A stretch of DNA of 48,096 bases, taken from NCBI GenBank assembly GCA_027024205.1, contig JALVST010000033.1, positions 1 to 48,096 on the forward strand, in the 5' to 3' direction. Positions 15,402 to 25,749 of the stretch are shown one piece after another (positions within the stretch are counted from its first letter, which is position 1; each line of letters begins with the position of its first letter). The notes below the pieces were generated by a model, which searched no databases, had not been told where the DNA came from, and worked only from the letters and a program-made list of their open reading frames with translations. The position numbers were made by a program, and so were the translations under genes. This stretch comes from Flavobacteriales bacterium (GTDB lineage: Bacteria; Bacteroidota; Bacteroidia; Flavobacteriales; Flavobacteriaceae).

Positions 15402-18400
15402 TTAAAGTTTGATATTAACACCGAGAGAATAAGTCATGATATTAGGTGTACTTAACCAGTCCACACCGAGGATGGTACCATCGTATAAGAAACTGGTTAT
15501 TTCGGGGTCATAACCACTATAATTGGTAATGGTAAATAAATTATTGGCCGAGATATAAACACCGGCAGATTTTATAATAGGATTTTTCTTGAATTTAAAA
15601 TCGTAATTGAGCGTAATGTTTTTTAATCGGAGATATGAACCGTCTTCGACCAATCTGTCAGTCGGCAATTCGGATGTCATAACGTATCCGACACGTGGAT
15701 GAGAAGCATCGGTATTATCCGGTCTCCAAGCATCGTTATAAGCATCAGGTCTGATATTTTGCCAGGTTCCGGCGGCATAATCTTCAACCATTAAATTTCC
15801 GTTCATAATGTCATTGCCGTAGGTTCCGTTAAACAACATGTTTAAAGTAAGGTTTTTAAAAGTTATATTGGCATTAAATCCGTAAGTAAAATCGGGGTTA
15901 GGGTCTCCAATATTTGTTTTATCGGCATCGGTTATAAGGCCATCTCCATTGATATCAACAAATTTTACATCTCCGGCTTGATTGGCGACACCGTTAAAAT
16001 GTGGTCCGGCATTGGCTTCGGCTTGTGTTTCATAGATACCGTCGGTTTTGTAACCCCAAAACAGCCCGGCAGGTTGTCCTTCTATAAAAGCGTTGGCCGG
16101 TGATTTAAAATTGTTTCCGGTTGAGACTTTATTACCGAGGTAATAAGAAACCATTTGTTTTTCGCCGTTTAACCAGATTTCTGAGGGCGGCAAGGCACTC
16201 AAATCGGTAATTTTGTTTCTGTTAATGGAAATATTGGCGCCGATATTAACAGAAAAGTCTTTCTTATCAATAGCTAAGGCATTAACAGAAAATTCAATAC
16301 CCTTGTTGACCAGACTACCTTGATTCATAATCATGTTTCCATAACCGGAAGATAAAGGTAATGGTTTGAAAATAAGTAGATTACTTGTTTTTTTATTGTA
16401 AACATCCAGTGTGGTTTGAATACGGTTTTGAAGGAAGCCGAGGTCGGCACCGATATTGGCTTGGGTGGTTGTTTCCCAGGTTAAATCATCGTTGGCAATA
16501 TTGAGAGGCACTACTCCGAGAACGGTTGAGTTACCGGCATCTGAATAATAAACGGAACCGAAATTACCGAATGTTTGATAAGGCTTAATGGCTTGATTAC
16601 CGACTTGTCCCCAACTGGCTCTCAATTTCAATTTTGAAATGGTCTCGGAATCTTCCAAGAAACTTTCTTTGGCGGCATTCCAGGCAAAAGAAAAGGCTGG
16701 GAAATAACCTGTTTTGTGTTTTCCTTTAAATTTGGAAGATTTGTCAGCCCTGAACGAAGCATTAAAAATATATTTATCTTTTAAGGTATAAGTGACACGA
16801 GTCAAATAAGAGAATACATTGTCTTGAATACCGACCACGGTTGTATATGGTGTAAGAATCAATTGTCCCAATTCCGGTTTGATATCTCTTAAAACATCGA
16901 TAGGAAAGTCACCAACTTCGTAAACACTGATATTTTTATTACTGCCGTCGTATGTAATACCGGCAACAGCATTGATGTGGTGATCATCACCTATTTGTTT
17001 GCGGAACATCAACAGGTTGTCTATCGTATAAGCGGTTTTGTCAAATCCGGACAGTGCTAAATAGCCGTTGGTAAAACTACCTTTTCCTACCGTATGATCA
17101 TACCAGCGTGATCTTCTTTTATTCCGGTAATTGATACCGGCATTTAATTTGTAACGGAGCCATGGTTTGATTTTATAAGTGGTTTGAATGGCAAAGTTCA
17201 AACGTTTTTCATTATTTTTATCTTCATATCCATCGAGCCATTGAAAAGGATTTCCAACGCCCAATTCGGGATTATCTTCGCTTAATTCGCCGTTTACAAG
17301 CGGATTATATGAAATTAACTGACGGGTAAAACTTCTTGAACCGCCTGATTTGGAACCGCCTTGTGCCATGGTTCCTTTTCCTGTATAGATGTTTAAGCGG
17401 GTTACAAATTTGATTTTTTTTGTTAAATCGTTAGCGTAATTTAACCGAAAATTATTAGTATTTAAGAATGTATTTGGGATGATACCATTGGTATTTTTTC
17501 GCGTAAAGGAAATATAATAAGTGGATTTTTTCAATCCGCCACTGACATTAAAACCATTGTTAAAACTAATGGGATTGTAATAAATTTCTTTTTGCCAATA
17601 TACTTGACGCAAAGGATTTCCCTTTGGTTGACCGGTATTTGAGTCTATTAAATAGACATCGTCGTTGTCTATATAGTAGTTTGCTTGATTTCCTTGAAGT
17701 GTAGTTACATCATTTCTGTATTGGGCATAAGTTGTACCGTTTAAAACAGGAATCAATTTAGTAGCACTGGAAATAAAGGCATAACTGTAAACATTGACGG
17801 TGGGTTGTCCTTTTTTTCCTTTTTTGGTCGTAATCAAAACAACTCCGTTGGCCCCGCGTGAACCGTAAATAGCCGTAGCGGAAGCATCTTTTAAAATAAC
17901 GATACTTTTGATGTCTTGCGGGTCGATACCTGTCAAACCGTTTTGAGGGGTTTGCATTTCATTGGCATCGGTAGAAGCATCCGGTACATCTTCGGCAGCT
18001 GAATTGATAATAACGCCATCTACTACATATAAAGGTTCGTTATTACCTCTCAAACTGTTTGCCCCTCTGATTCGCACACTGACAGCTCCCCCCGGCGTGC
18101 CGGTATTGGAATTAATCTGTATACCGGTACTACGACCTTGTAATAATGATGCGACATTGTTATACTGACGTGCTACAACTTGTTTGGTTTTAACTTCTGA
18201 AACGGTTCCTGAAATTTGATTTTTAGGAGAAGTTCCGTAACCGATGACCACTTCTTGAAGCTTTTCTTTGGATTCTTTCATGGTTATGTTGAGAACTTCT
18301 TGTTGGGTAACTTTAACTTTAACGGGTTCATAACCGATATAGCTGAAAATTAACGTTGCCGGTGTTTTTTCAAGTTCTATTTTAAAATTACCGTCAAAAT

Positions 18401-18551
18401 CCGTGACGGTCCCGTATTGGGTTCCTTCCACTTGAATGGAAACGCCTACCATAGGCTCATTTTTTTCATCTTTAACTGTTCCTCTAACGGTATGTTGAGC
18501 TAACATACTTAAAGGAAGCATCAATAAAAGAATTAATAGTAAATTTTTCAT
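15402..18551 (-). CDS. SusC/RagA-type TonB-dependent transporter
   Basis: The 1049-residue outer-membrane receptor has a signal peptide ending near LSMLAQ. A carboxypeptidase-regulatory-like beta-sandwich spans about 21-95 (VRGTVKDEKNEPMVGVSI). The TonB-box region EVVIGYG lies near 105, the plug with GSRGANGVVLITTK follows, and a 22-strand barrel ends in the SusC C-terminal strand (YSLGVNIKL). Length and order are normal. It is the first gene of the transport operon with SusD, 166 bp after the HTCS gene on the same strand, so it likely has its own regulated promoter. It imports oligosaccharides using TonB energy. Confidence 0.96.
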   Translation of the reverse strand: MKNLLLILLLMLPLSMLAQHTVRGTVKDEKNEPMVGVSIQVEGTQYGTVTDFDGNFKIELEKTPATLIFSYIGYEPVKVKVTQQEVLNITMKESKEKLQEVVIGYGTSPKNQISGTVSEVKTKQVVARQYNNVASLLQGRSTGIQINSNTGTPGGAVSVRIRGANSLRGNNEPLYVVDGVIINSAAEDVPDASTDANEMQTPQNGLTGIDPQDIKSIVILKDASATAIYGSRGANGVVLITTKKGKKGQPTVNVYSYAFISSATKLIPVLNGTTYAQYRNDVTTLQGNQANYYIDNDDVYLIDSNTGQPKGNPLRQVYWQKEIYYNPISFNNGFNVSGGLKKSTYYISFTRKNTNGIIPNTFLNTNNFRLNYANDLTKKIKFVTRLNIYTGKGTMAQGGSKSGGSRSFTRQLISYNPLVNGELSEDNPELGVGNPFQWLDGYEDKNNEKRLNFAIQTTYKIKPWLRYKLNAGINYRNKRRSRWYDHTVGKGSFTNGYLALSGFDKTAYTIDNLLMFRKQIGDDHHINAVAGITYDGSNKNISVYEVGDFPIDVLRDIKPELGQLILTPYTTVVGIQDNVFSYLTRVTYTLKDKYIFNASFRADKSSKFKGKHKTGYFPAFSFAWNAAKESFLEDSETISKLKLRASWGQVGNQAIKPYQTFGNFGSVYYSDAGNSTVLGVVPLNIANDDLTWETTTQANIGADLGFLQNRIQTTLDVYNKKTSNLLIFKPLPLSSGYGNMIMNQGSLVNKGIEFSVNALAIDKKDFSVNIGANISINRNKITDLSALPPSEIWLNGEKQMVSYYLGNKVSTGNNFKSPANAFIEGQPAGLFWGYKTDGIYETQAEANAGPHFNGVANQAGDVKFVDINGDGLITDADKTNIGDPNPDFTYGFNANITFKNLTLNMLFNGTYGNDIMNGNLMVEDYAAGTWQNIRPDAYNDAWRPDNTDASHPRVGYVMTSELPTDRLVEDGSYLRLKNITLNYDFKFKKNPIIKSAGVYISANNLFTITNYSGYDPEITSFLYDGTILGVDWLSTPNIMTYSLGVNIKL

Positions 18552-18717
18552 AGCTAAGTTTATTTTTTTGTTTTATAAATTTCCAGCTAATTTAAAAGAT
18601 TTGTTTTTAATTATCTCCATAAAATTATCCTAAAAGGTATGTTTTCTGTCATTTTAGTGTAAAAATTACGAGAATCTTAATATAATTTAATTAAAAATGA
18701 TAAATGTCATTAAAATT

Positions 18718-21700
18718 TTATTTTTTCGGACGGTCTTTTTTTAAGCTTTCCAGAAATTGGCGAGGCGACATATTGTTAAATTTTTTAAAGACCGTACTAA
18801 AGTATTTGGGATTGGAGAAACCGGAACTGTATGCCACTTCCTTAATACTCATTTCACCTTTAATCAACAGTTTTTTAGCCAAACGTAATTTAGATTGGAC
18901 TATGAAATCTTGGGGGGACAAATCGACCAGATTTTTTAGTTTCATATAAAGGGATGTCCGGCTCATTCCCATTTTTTCGGATAAATCGTGCACGGAGAAA
19001 TTGCTGTTTTCGATGTTGTCCAATATAATTTTTTCTAATTTGTTTAAAAATTCCTTGTCATTTTTATTGCGATATAGAGCAGCATTGTCTATATTGTTTT
19101 CGTGTATATATTTTTTACGCAGGTTTTCTTGAAATTTTAAGGTATTTAAAATTTTACTTATCAAATACTTCATATTAACGGGTTTTTCAAAATAATCCGT
19201 AATACCCGTTTCAACACTTTTCATTTTTTGGTCGGTGTCGTGGATGACACTGAGCATAAAAATAGGAATATGATTCAAATTGATATCATTTTTGATGATT
19301 TTTGCCATTTCCATACCGTCCATTTCGGGCATGATTAAATCCGTAATGATGATATCAGGGTTGATTTGATAAGCTTTTTCCAATCCTTCTTTACCGTTTT
19401 TAGCTTCAAAAACTTGGAAATAATAACTTAATGCTTTGACAAGTGTTTGACGCAGCTCGTCATTGTCTTCAATGATTAAGATTTTGGCATTACTGTAGTT
19501 GTCCAAGTTGGCCAAATCTTCAAAATTGTCTTTTAGTTTTTGAATATCTCCGGTTCCGGCTATGGCCTTTTCATGATATTTATGAGCAAAATTTTTCAAA
19601 AAAACCGTAAATTTTGAGCCATGGTTCTCCCGACTGTCAAATTTGATATGACCACCGGCTTTATCCAGAAGTTTTTTTACCATAATTAATCCCAAACCTG
19701 TTCCGGGTCTTTGACTGTTTATGGCATTGCGGGCACGGTAATAACGGTTAAGAATATATTTCTGTTGGTCTTTGGGAATGCCTAGACCTTCATCTATCAC
19801 TTCTATTTTCATATCTTCTTTACCGGATTTAAGAATGTTGATAAATATTTTTCCGTTGTCATACGAATACTTGATAGCATTGGAAATAAGATTTAGCAAA
19901 ATTTTTTCCAGATATTCTCTGTTATAATAGAACGATCGCTTGCCCCATTCATTGTTGATTTTTACTTGTAAATGTCGTTTTTTGATAATGGGTTTATAGT
20001 TGCTCAATAAGTTGTCAATCAACGATTTGATGTTAATTTTGTGTATTTCTTCGTTAAAATGTTTGCCAGAAGTATAGCGTTGAAAATTCAACATTTGTTC
20101 AAATAATGATTTTATTTGATTGACATTTTTTTTAATACGTTTTTTGTCTTGTTCTTCCAATTCATTTTCCGATGTGATACTGTTCAGCGATGAAATCAAT
20201 ACGGCCATAGGGGTTTTTATTTCGTGAGTGATGTTGTTAAAAAAGTCAATTTGATTATCGGCGTGTTTTTTGTTGATGATGAAACTAAAAATACGGTAGA
20301 TAATCCAAAATAAAATAACCGTAAAAATACTATAAATAATATATGCCCAAGTGCTTTGCCACCATGGGGTCATAATATGTATTTGAATTTTTCTTACCGG
20401 TCCGGCTTTACCGTATTTGTTAAAAGCTTTGACTTTAAAGGTATAATTTCCGGTATTTAAATTGGTATAAGTAGCTATATTATTATATGTTGGCAGCATC
20501 CAATCTTGATCAAACCCTTCAAGTTTCCAGGAATATTTTACTTGCGAGGGATTATCTTGTAAAATACCTGTAAATTTTATTTCAAAGGAATTTTGGCCGT
20601 GTTTCAGATTAATTTTACGGGTTGCATCAATATGTAATTTTAAAGGTTTTTCGCCGGGTTTTATAATTTTGTTTGAAAGTTTAAATTCGTCAAAAACGAT
20701 TTGGGGTAATGATGTTTTGGGTCTGATATCGTGGGGATTAAACAAGGTTGCCCCGTTAATGCCTCCAAAAACAAAGATTTTATCGGAAATTTTACAATAA
20801 CTACCCGGATTGTATTCTACCGATGCCAAGCCGTCCGTATGGTCGTAAATTTGAATAATGGTATCTTTGGGTGTGATTTGGATATGAGCCAGACCTTTGG
20901 TTGTACTGACCCACAGGTTTGTATCATTGGTAGCCAAGATACCTTGAACAATATCGGAAGGCAAGCCTTTTGTCATGTTAATGGCTTTTTTTGACTGTGT
21001 ATCGGGGTCATAAAAAATGAGACCGGCACCGTTAGTCCCTATAATCAGTTGTCCGTTTCCGGTTTCGTATATACTGTTGACTTTAGGAAAAGCCAATTCT
21101 TTTCCGGGTAGAATGTTTTTGATATGTCTGAATTGTTGCAGACTGTCATTAATAATGTATATACCGCCTCGGCAACCGGCAATAATGTCCCCGTCTTTAG
21201 TTTCAGTTAGTGTCCTGACATCTACTATCGGATAAGAATCAACTGTAAGGTCCGGTCTTATGACGCGTATATTTTTTTCAATACCTCCTACCCATAGATT
21301 TCCTTTTTTATCTTTGAGTAAGGCATATATTTTTTTAAAATTCAAATTGGGAATTTTCAAGTCGCCGGCGCGCCATTGACGGTAATTGTGAATATTTACT
21401 TTGTATAATCCATTACCGTATGTCCCCACCCACATATAATCTCCATCAGGTTGTAACGATAAAACGATACTATTGACCGGATTGTTTTTTTTGTTTTTTA
21501 ACAGGAGGTGTTTCCATGTGTTATTTGAAAGGTCCAAAATACTGATACCTTTTTTGGTTCCAAACCAAATTTTGCCTGTTTTGTCCTTTTGGATGGCTCG
21601 AATAAAATCGGTTTTAAGGCTATTGTCGTTGTTGATTTGGTGTTTTATGACATTAAACGGCGACGGATGTAAATAGAAATAATTGATACCGCCTCCGTAA

Positions 21701-22638
21701 GTGGCAATCCACATAATGTTTTCTTTGCCGATTTCCAAATCATAAACCCCATTGCTTAAAATGGTTTCCGGTATATCGGCATTTTCAACAATATGATTGA
21801 GTAGGTTGAAATTGGCATCAAATTTATAGAGACCTTTTCCGTCTGTTCCTATATAGTAATTTTTTTGGTCGTCATTTACGATATCGAATATAGGTTTATT
21901 GATTTGAGGGGTTATAGGTAATAATTCGGCACTGAAATTATTCGTGTTGACTTTAAATATTTCTCCCGATTTGGCCCCTGCCAGGATTTGATTGTTGATA
22001 TTGACAATGCTTCTTATAAATTTTTTCTTTTTAAGTTTTATTTTGCGCAATTCTTGTGTATTGATGTCAAAAGCATAAAATCCGTCGGTAGCTCCCAGCA
22101 AAATATAGTTTTTGAAGCTCAATAATGCATAAATGTTCTTTCCGGGTAAATAATGTTTTAGTTGCAATTTGTTATCAAGTTCCCATAATCCGTTAAATCC
22201 CCCGAACCAAATATGATGTTTTTCATCTTCAACGATGGTAGTAACATGTCCGGGATTTTTACTATCCCCGGTTTTTATCAAATCAAAGCGGTCAAAATAT
22301 TTGTTGTACTGGCAAATACCTTTTTCCAACCCTATCCAAATACGTTGTTTGGAATCGATAAGTAATGTCAAAACCCTGCTACTGACCATTTGGGGCAGGC
22401 CGTTATAAGGATTATATAGTTTGAATTTTTTTGAATCGAATTTTAAGACCCCTTCTTCGGAAGCTATCCATAAGTTACCGGTGCTGTCTTGTTTGACGGC
22501 GTATGTGATGCTTTGAGGGGCATTGCCTTTACCGCTTAATTTGTGAATTATTATTTCTCCGGTTTGTCCGGTTAAATTTTGTCGAAAGATTAATAGAAAG
22601 AGAAAAAGGGTAAACTTATTAATTTTGGGACCTGACAT
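18718..22638 (-). CDS. Hybrid two-component system regulator (HTCS)
   Basis: The 1306-residue one-protein signalling system has a signal peptide (about 8-24) and a periplasmic two-bladed propeller array (30-640, repeated LWIGT/LWVGG motifs). A Y_Y_Y immunoglobulin-like domain spans 690-755, with a TM helix at about 763-787. The kinase has the H box at His805 (NNITHEIKTP) and an ATPase with GTGLGL at 979-984. The receiver carries Asp1100 (IIITDLIMP), and an AraC helix-turn-helix lies at about 1200-1297. All key residues are present. HTCS proteins bind oligosaccharides in the periplasm and activate the adjacent susCD operon. It lies after a terminator that isolates it from the upstream sulfatase. 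Confidence 0.96.
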   Translation of the reverse strand: MSGPKINKFTLFLFLLIFRQNLTGQTGEIIIHKLSGKGNAPQSITYAVKQDSTGNLWIASEEGVLKFDSKKFKLYNPYNGLPQMVSSRVLTLLIDSKQRIWIGLEKGICQYNKYFDRFDLIKTGDSKNPGHVTTIVEDEKHHIWFGGFNGLWELDNKLQLKHYLPGKNIYALLSFKNYILLGATDGFYAFDINTQELRKIKLKKKKFIRSIVNINNQILAGAKSGEIFKVNTNNFSAELLPITPQINKPIFDIVNDDQKNYYIGTDGKGLYKFDANFNLLNHIVENADIPETILSNGVYDLEIGKENIMWIATYGGGINYFYLHPSPFNVIKHQINNDNSLKTDFIRAIQKDKTGKIWFGTKKGISILDLSNNTWKHLLLKNKKNNPVNSIVLSLQPDGDYMWVGTYGNGLYKVNIHNYRQWRAGDLKIPNLNFKKIYALLKDKKGNLWVGGIEKNIRVIRPDLTVDSYPIVDVRTLTETKDGDIIAGCRGGIYIINDSLQQFRHIKNILPGKELAFPKVNSIYETGNGQLIIGTNGAGLIFYDPDTQSKKAINMTKGLPSDIVQGILATNDTNLWVSTTKGLAHIQITPKDTIIQIYDHTDGLASVEYNPGSYCKISDKIFVFGGINGATLFNPHDIRPKTSLPQIVFDEFKLSNKIIKPGEKPLKLHIDATRKINLKHGQNSFEIKFTGILQDNPSQVKYSWKLEGFDQDWMLPTYNNIATYTNLNTGNYTFKVKAFNKYGKAGPVRKIQIHIMTPWWQSTWAYIIYSIFTVILFWIIYRIFSFIINKKHADNQIDFFNNITHEIKTPMAVLISSLNSITSENELEEQDKKRIKKNVNQIKSLFEQMLNFQRYTSGKHFNEEIHKINIKSLIDNLLSNYKPIIKKRHLQVKINNEWGKRSFYYNREYLEKILLNLISNAIKYSYDNGKIFINILKSGKEDMKIEVIDEGLGIPKDQQKYILNRYYRARNAINSQRPGTGLGLIMVKKLLDKAGGHIKFDSRENHGSKFTVFLKNFAHKYHEKAIAGTGDIQKLKDNFEDLANLDNYSNAKILIIEDNDELRQTLVKALSYYFQVFEAKNGKEGLEKAYQINPDIIITDLIMPEMDGMEMAKIIKNDINLNHIPIFMLSVIHDTDQKMKSVETGITDYFEKPVNMKYLISKILNTLKFQENLRKKYIHENNIDNAALYRNKNDKEFLNKLEKIILDNIENSNFSVHDLSEKMGMSRTSLYMKLKNLVDLSPQDFIVQSKLRLAKKLLIKGEMSIKEVAYSSGFSNPKYFSTVFKKFNNMSPRQFLESLKKDRPKK

Positions 22639-22685
22639 TTCGGATTAAATTTGTTTGTGGCATTAAAAATACTAATAAAAATGAT

Positions 22686-22721
22686 AAAAAAACAAAGTTG
22701 CTTAAATTTTAAGCAACTTTG
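22686..22721 (-). terminator. Rho-independent terminator after the upstream sulfatase
   Basis: The near-perfect palindrome CAAAGTTGCTTAAA/TTTAAGCAACTTTG (22693-22706 and 22708-22721) is followed on the minus strand by seven T residues (22692-22686). It lies 49 bp after the sulfatase stop and 48 bp before the HTCS start, so the two genes are separate transcription units. Confidence 0.85.
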
Positions 22722-22769
22722 CAGATAAATCAGATTAAATCTAATTTATTATGTTTGTTTGTGTTTATA

Positions 22770-24515
22770 TTATAAATCAAATTTTCCGGGCAGTTTATCC
22801 AAATATTTCGTTTTGAGTTCTGCTTTCATTTCTTTGATGATTTTGGCATATTTAGGGTCATTAATCAGGTTATGCTGTTCACCGGGGTCTTTTTCCAGGT
22901 CATAAAATTGATCCAAATCGTGATAATGAGGCATGGAAATATAAGCTGCATGTTCAGCTCCACCACCGCCGGGAATCATTTCCAGTTGTCCGAAAGGAGC
23001 TTTCGGGTCATGAGAAATAGCGTGTTCACCAAATGATTCTCTGAATTTATTGTATTTTTCCAAGGTATCTTTACGTTGTTCCAAAGTCATGTTCATTGCC
23101 CATTTAGGGTATCTGACGGCATAATATTTATAATGACCTTTGGTAATGGCGCGGGCATAACCCAGTTCGTGATACATGGAAGTGCGTTTGTTGTAAGGTT
23201 TACCTTCGAGAGCCGGTGCAAAACTGTATCCGTCAAAATTATGTTGAATAGTATCGCCGGCCAAAGCCAATAAAGTCGGTAGGAAATCAACATTTGAAAC
23301 AGGGTCTTTTAGAATATGGCCTACTTTGAAACCGCCTTTTTTCCAAATAAAGGCTTGCGAATTGATACCACCTTCATAAAGGGTTCCTTTTTGATTTTGT
23401 CCGTGATCGTTAAAGAATACGATAATAGTGTTGTCCAAAACGCCTTGTTTTTCCAATTCTTTAAATAATGCCCCGAGTGCGTCGTCTAACCACAGGACAT
23501 TTTCTTTGTTTTGGCCTTCAAATCCGGCTGCTTTTATACGTCTTTTGATAGATTCTATATTTCTGATAGTCGGTTCCAGTCCGGGATCTTTGGCAATTTG
23601 TTTTTTTTGTTCGGGCGTTAATTCGCCTTTATATTGCGGAAGGACTTCGGGAGCTTTTCCTAAAATACCACGTGCCGTAATTCGACGGTCGGACAGCCAG
23701 GAATGTTCAGGGTCAAGCGGCGCGTGTGTCAAAGTAGAGGCTATGTAAAGCATAAAAGGTTGGTCTTTGTATTTTCTGATAAAATTGACACCGCCTTCGG
23801 CAATCCAATCGTTGTTTTGGTAAGCCAGTGCTCTGTTTCCTAACCAATTAGGATTGTTGTGATAAAGTTTTTCGGCATAATCAAAACCTGATTTTTGGAT
23901 GTCCTTTTGTAATTCGTGATAGTGGTATTCCAATTGTTTTTTGACCTCGGGATCACGCGGGTCAGCGTATAAATCAAAGGTAACACCGGCTTCTCCTACT
24001 TGTTTTTTGCTTTCTATAACGTGATTTTTCCCTACAAAACCGGTTTTATATCCCAATGCTTGAAAATAATTTCCCATGGTTTTGTCTTTGCCGGGAACGA
24101 TAAATGAATTCCATTGAATAACCGTTTGTCCGTCATTTTTTTGAGTAAACCATTTAAAACTCTCGTTTTGAGCCCGGCTGGCATAATTGCCGGTTAAACA
24201 ATTGTATCGGCTAGGCGTGCAAACAGGGGAAACAACTTTGATGTTATCCAACCAAACGCCTTCTTTGGCCAATCTGTCAATATTCGGTGTTAAGTTAGCC
24301 GGTTTACCGTCCTTGGTTTGTCCTTCCGGAATATTGTTAAACATCCAGGGATACATATCATCCGCTATAAAGAAAATGATATTTGGTTTTTTTGTTTTTT
24401 GTTTTTCAGCAGTTTGTTTATCATCATTTTGAGGTATTGTTTTATGACCGTTTTGACATCCGGTTATCAAAACGCCTGTAAAAAAAATAATAAACAAAAG
24501 TTTTAAAGTTTTCAT
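22770..24515 (-). CDS. Lipoprotein sulfatase, subfamily uncertain
   Basis: The 581-residue sulfatase has lipobox Cys20 (LITGC), Asp52/Asp53 (FFIADDMYPW) and catalytic Cys99 in CTPSR, a variant of the CxPSR motif used by the other three. GFVGKNHV and THAPLDPEHSW supply active-site Lys and His, and FFNDHGQNQKGTLYEGGI is the C-terminal metal and substrate loop. A predicted insertion of about 60 residues (around 270-330) enlarges it. It belongs to a different subfamily from the three downstream sulfatases. It is transcribed from its own promoter in the region shared with the divergent GH5 gene. Confidence 0.92.
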   Translation of the reverse strand: MKTLKLLFIIFFTGVLITGCQNGHKTIPQNDDKQTAEKQKTKKPNIIFFIADDMYPWMFNNIPEGQTKDGKPANLTPNIDRLAKEGVWLDNIKVVSPVCTPSRYNCLTGNYASRAQNESFKWFTQKNDGQTVIQWNSFIVPGKDKTMGNYFQALGYKTGFVGKNHVIESKKQVGEAGVTFDLYADPRDPEVKKQLEYHYHELQKDIQKSGFDYAEKLYHNNPNWLGNRALAYQNNDWIAEGGVNFIRKYKDQPFMLYIASTLTHAPLDPEHSWLSDRRITARGILGKAPEVLPQYKGELTPEQKKQIAKDPGLEPTIRNIESIKRRIKAAGFEGQNKENVLWLDDALGALFKELEKQGVLDNTIIVFFNDHGQNQKGTLYEGGINSQAFIWKKGGFKVGHILKDPVSNVDFLPTLLALAGDTIQHNFDGYSFAPALEGKPYNKRTSMYHELGYARAITKGHYKYYAVRYPKWAMNMTLEQRKDTLEKYNKFRESFGEHAISHDPKAPFGQLEMIPGGGGAEHAAYISMPHYHDLDQFYDLEKDPGEQHNLINDPKYAKIIKEMKAELKTKYLDKLPGKFDL

Positions 24516-24716
24516 TTTTTTCTTTATTCTCTGTTAATACACAAAAATAAACAATTTCTGCTCAAATAATGTTACAAAAGTGCTTACTTTATTTCTATTT
24601 AAATTCTTTTTATTGTCAGAAGTGGTTTGTTTGTGATAAAAAATGTTCTAAAAATTGTTTGATATAGCGTTAATATTCTATAAAATGTTAAATTTCGTAA
24701 AAAAAATAATAAATAT
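24516..24716. promoter_or_regulatory. Divergent promoter region, sulfatase and GH5
   Basis: This 201-bp AT-rich region separates two divergent start codons, so it should contain the promoters of both genes. I do not see a convincing TAnnTTTG box in it. Coordinated control with the susCD operon by the HTCS is a reasonable inference. Confidence 0.4.
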
Positions 24717-25739
24717 ATGGCGAATAAGTTCTCATTTTTTATAATGTTTTATTTCTTTTTTTCTTGTTCCGTTAAACGTAGTCATAACGGTCTAGCCGGT
24801 AATACGGTTTTAAATCACGGCTTATTGCATGTGCAGGGTAGTCATATTGTTGATAAAGATAAAAAACTTGTAAGTTTGGCGGGTAATAGTTTTTTTTGGT
24901 CCAATCCTTATTGGAAGGGCGTGAAATTTTATACCAAAGACGTGGTTCGTTGGTTACATAAAGATTGGCATACACAAATTATCCGCGTGCCATTAGCGGC
25001 CGATCCAGATGTTAAGGACGGGTATTTGTATGAACCGGAAGTCAATTTGAAAGCTGTTGAAAGGTTGGTTGATGCGGCCATCGACGAAGGGATATATGTT
25101 ATTATCGATTGGCATTCGCATCATGCCGAGCAAAATGAAGCGCAAGCTATTGCTTTTTTTGAAAGGATGGCACGTCAATATGGTAAATATCCTAATGTAA
25201 TGTATGAAATTTATAACGAACCTTTAAAAGTGTCTTGGGATACCGTAGTCAAACCTTATGCAGAACGCGTTATAAGTGCTATTAGAAAGATAGACCCTGA
25301 TAATATGATAATTGTAGGCTCGCCACATTGGTCAAAAGATGTGGATATTGTATCTGAAAATCCCATTACCGGTTATAATAATATAGCTTATACATTTCAT
25401 TTTTATGCCGGTAGTAATTTTGACTGGTTAAGTAAAAAAATGACAAAGGCTATTCAAAACGGTTTACCTTTGTTTGTTACCGAATGGGGTACGGTTGATG
25501 CCAATGGAGACGGAAAAGTGCATTTGGAAGTAGTAAAAATGTGGATGGAATTGTTGAAAAAATATCAACTTAGTCATTGTAACTGGTCTGTCAACGATAA
25601 AACCGAAGGTGCTTCCATATTAAAACCCGGAGCTTCTACAAAAGGCGGTTGGACGGAAAAAGATTTAACACCTTCGGGAAAATTAGTTAGATATTATATT
25701 CGAAATTGGCAAAATATAGTTAATCAAAACAAAAAATAA
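24717..25739 (+). CDS. GH5 family glycoside hydrolase, cellulase-like lipoprotein
   Basis: The 340-residue protein has a lipoprotein signal (Cys17 in FFFSCS). The GH5 TIM barrel starts at about residue 30. It shows the Arg-Val-Pro strand IIRVPLA (89-95), DWHSHHAE (131-138), acid/base Glu168 in YEIYNEP, HFYAGS (228-233) and nucleophile Glu256 in FVTEWGT. The pattern is that of GH5_2 endo-beta-1,4-glucanases, with no binding module. It is the only glycoside hydrolase in the locus. Its presence beside four sulfatases suggests that the target contains a beta-linked backbone, but substrate prediction from GH5 alone is weak. Confidence 0.93.
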   Translation: MANKFSFFIMFYFFFSCSVKRSHNGLAGNTVLNHGLLHVQGSHIVDKDKKLVSLAGNSFFWSNPYWKGVKFYTKDVVRWLHKDWHTQIIRVPLAADPDVKDGYLYEPEVNLKAVERLVDAAIDEGIYVIIDWHSHHAEQNEAQAIAFFERMARQYGKYPNVMYEIYNEPLKVSWDTVVKPYAERVISAIRKIDPDNMIIVGSPHWSKDVDIVSENPITGYNNIAYTFHFYAGSNFDWLSKKMTKAIQNGLPLFVTEWGTVDANGDGKVHLEVVKMWMELLKKYQLSHCNWSVNDKTEGASILKPGASTKGGWTEKDLTPSGKLVRYYIRNWQNIVNQNKK

Positions 25740-25749
25740 ATATAAAAAT

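Noticed and set aside
22686-22721. HTCS operator
   Set aside because: The palindrome is followed by a T run in the direction of the sulfatase transcript, so a terminator explains it better.
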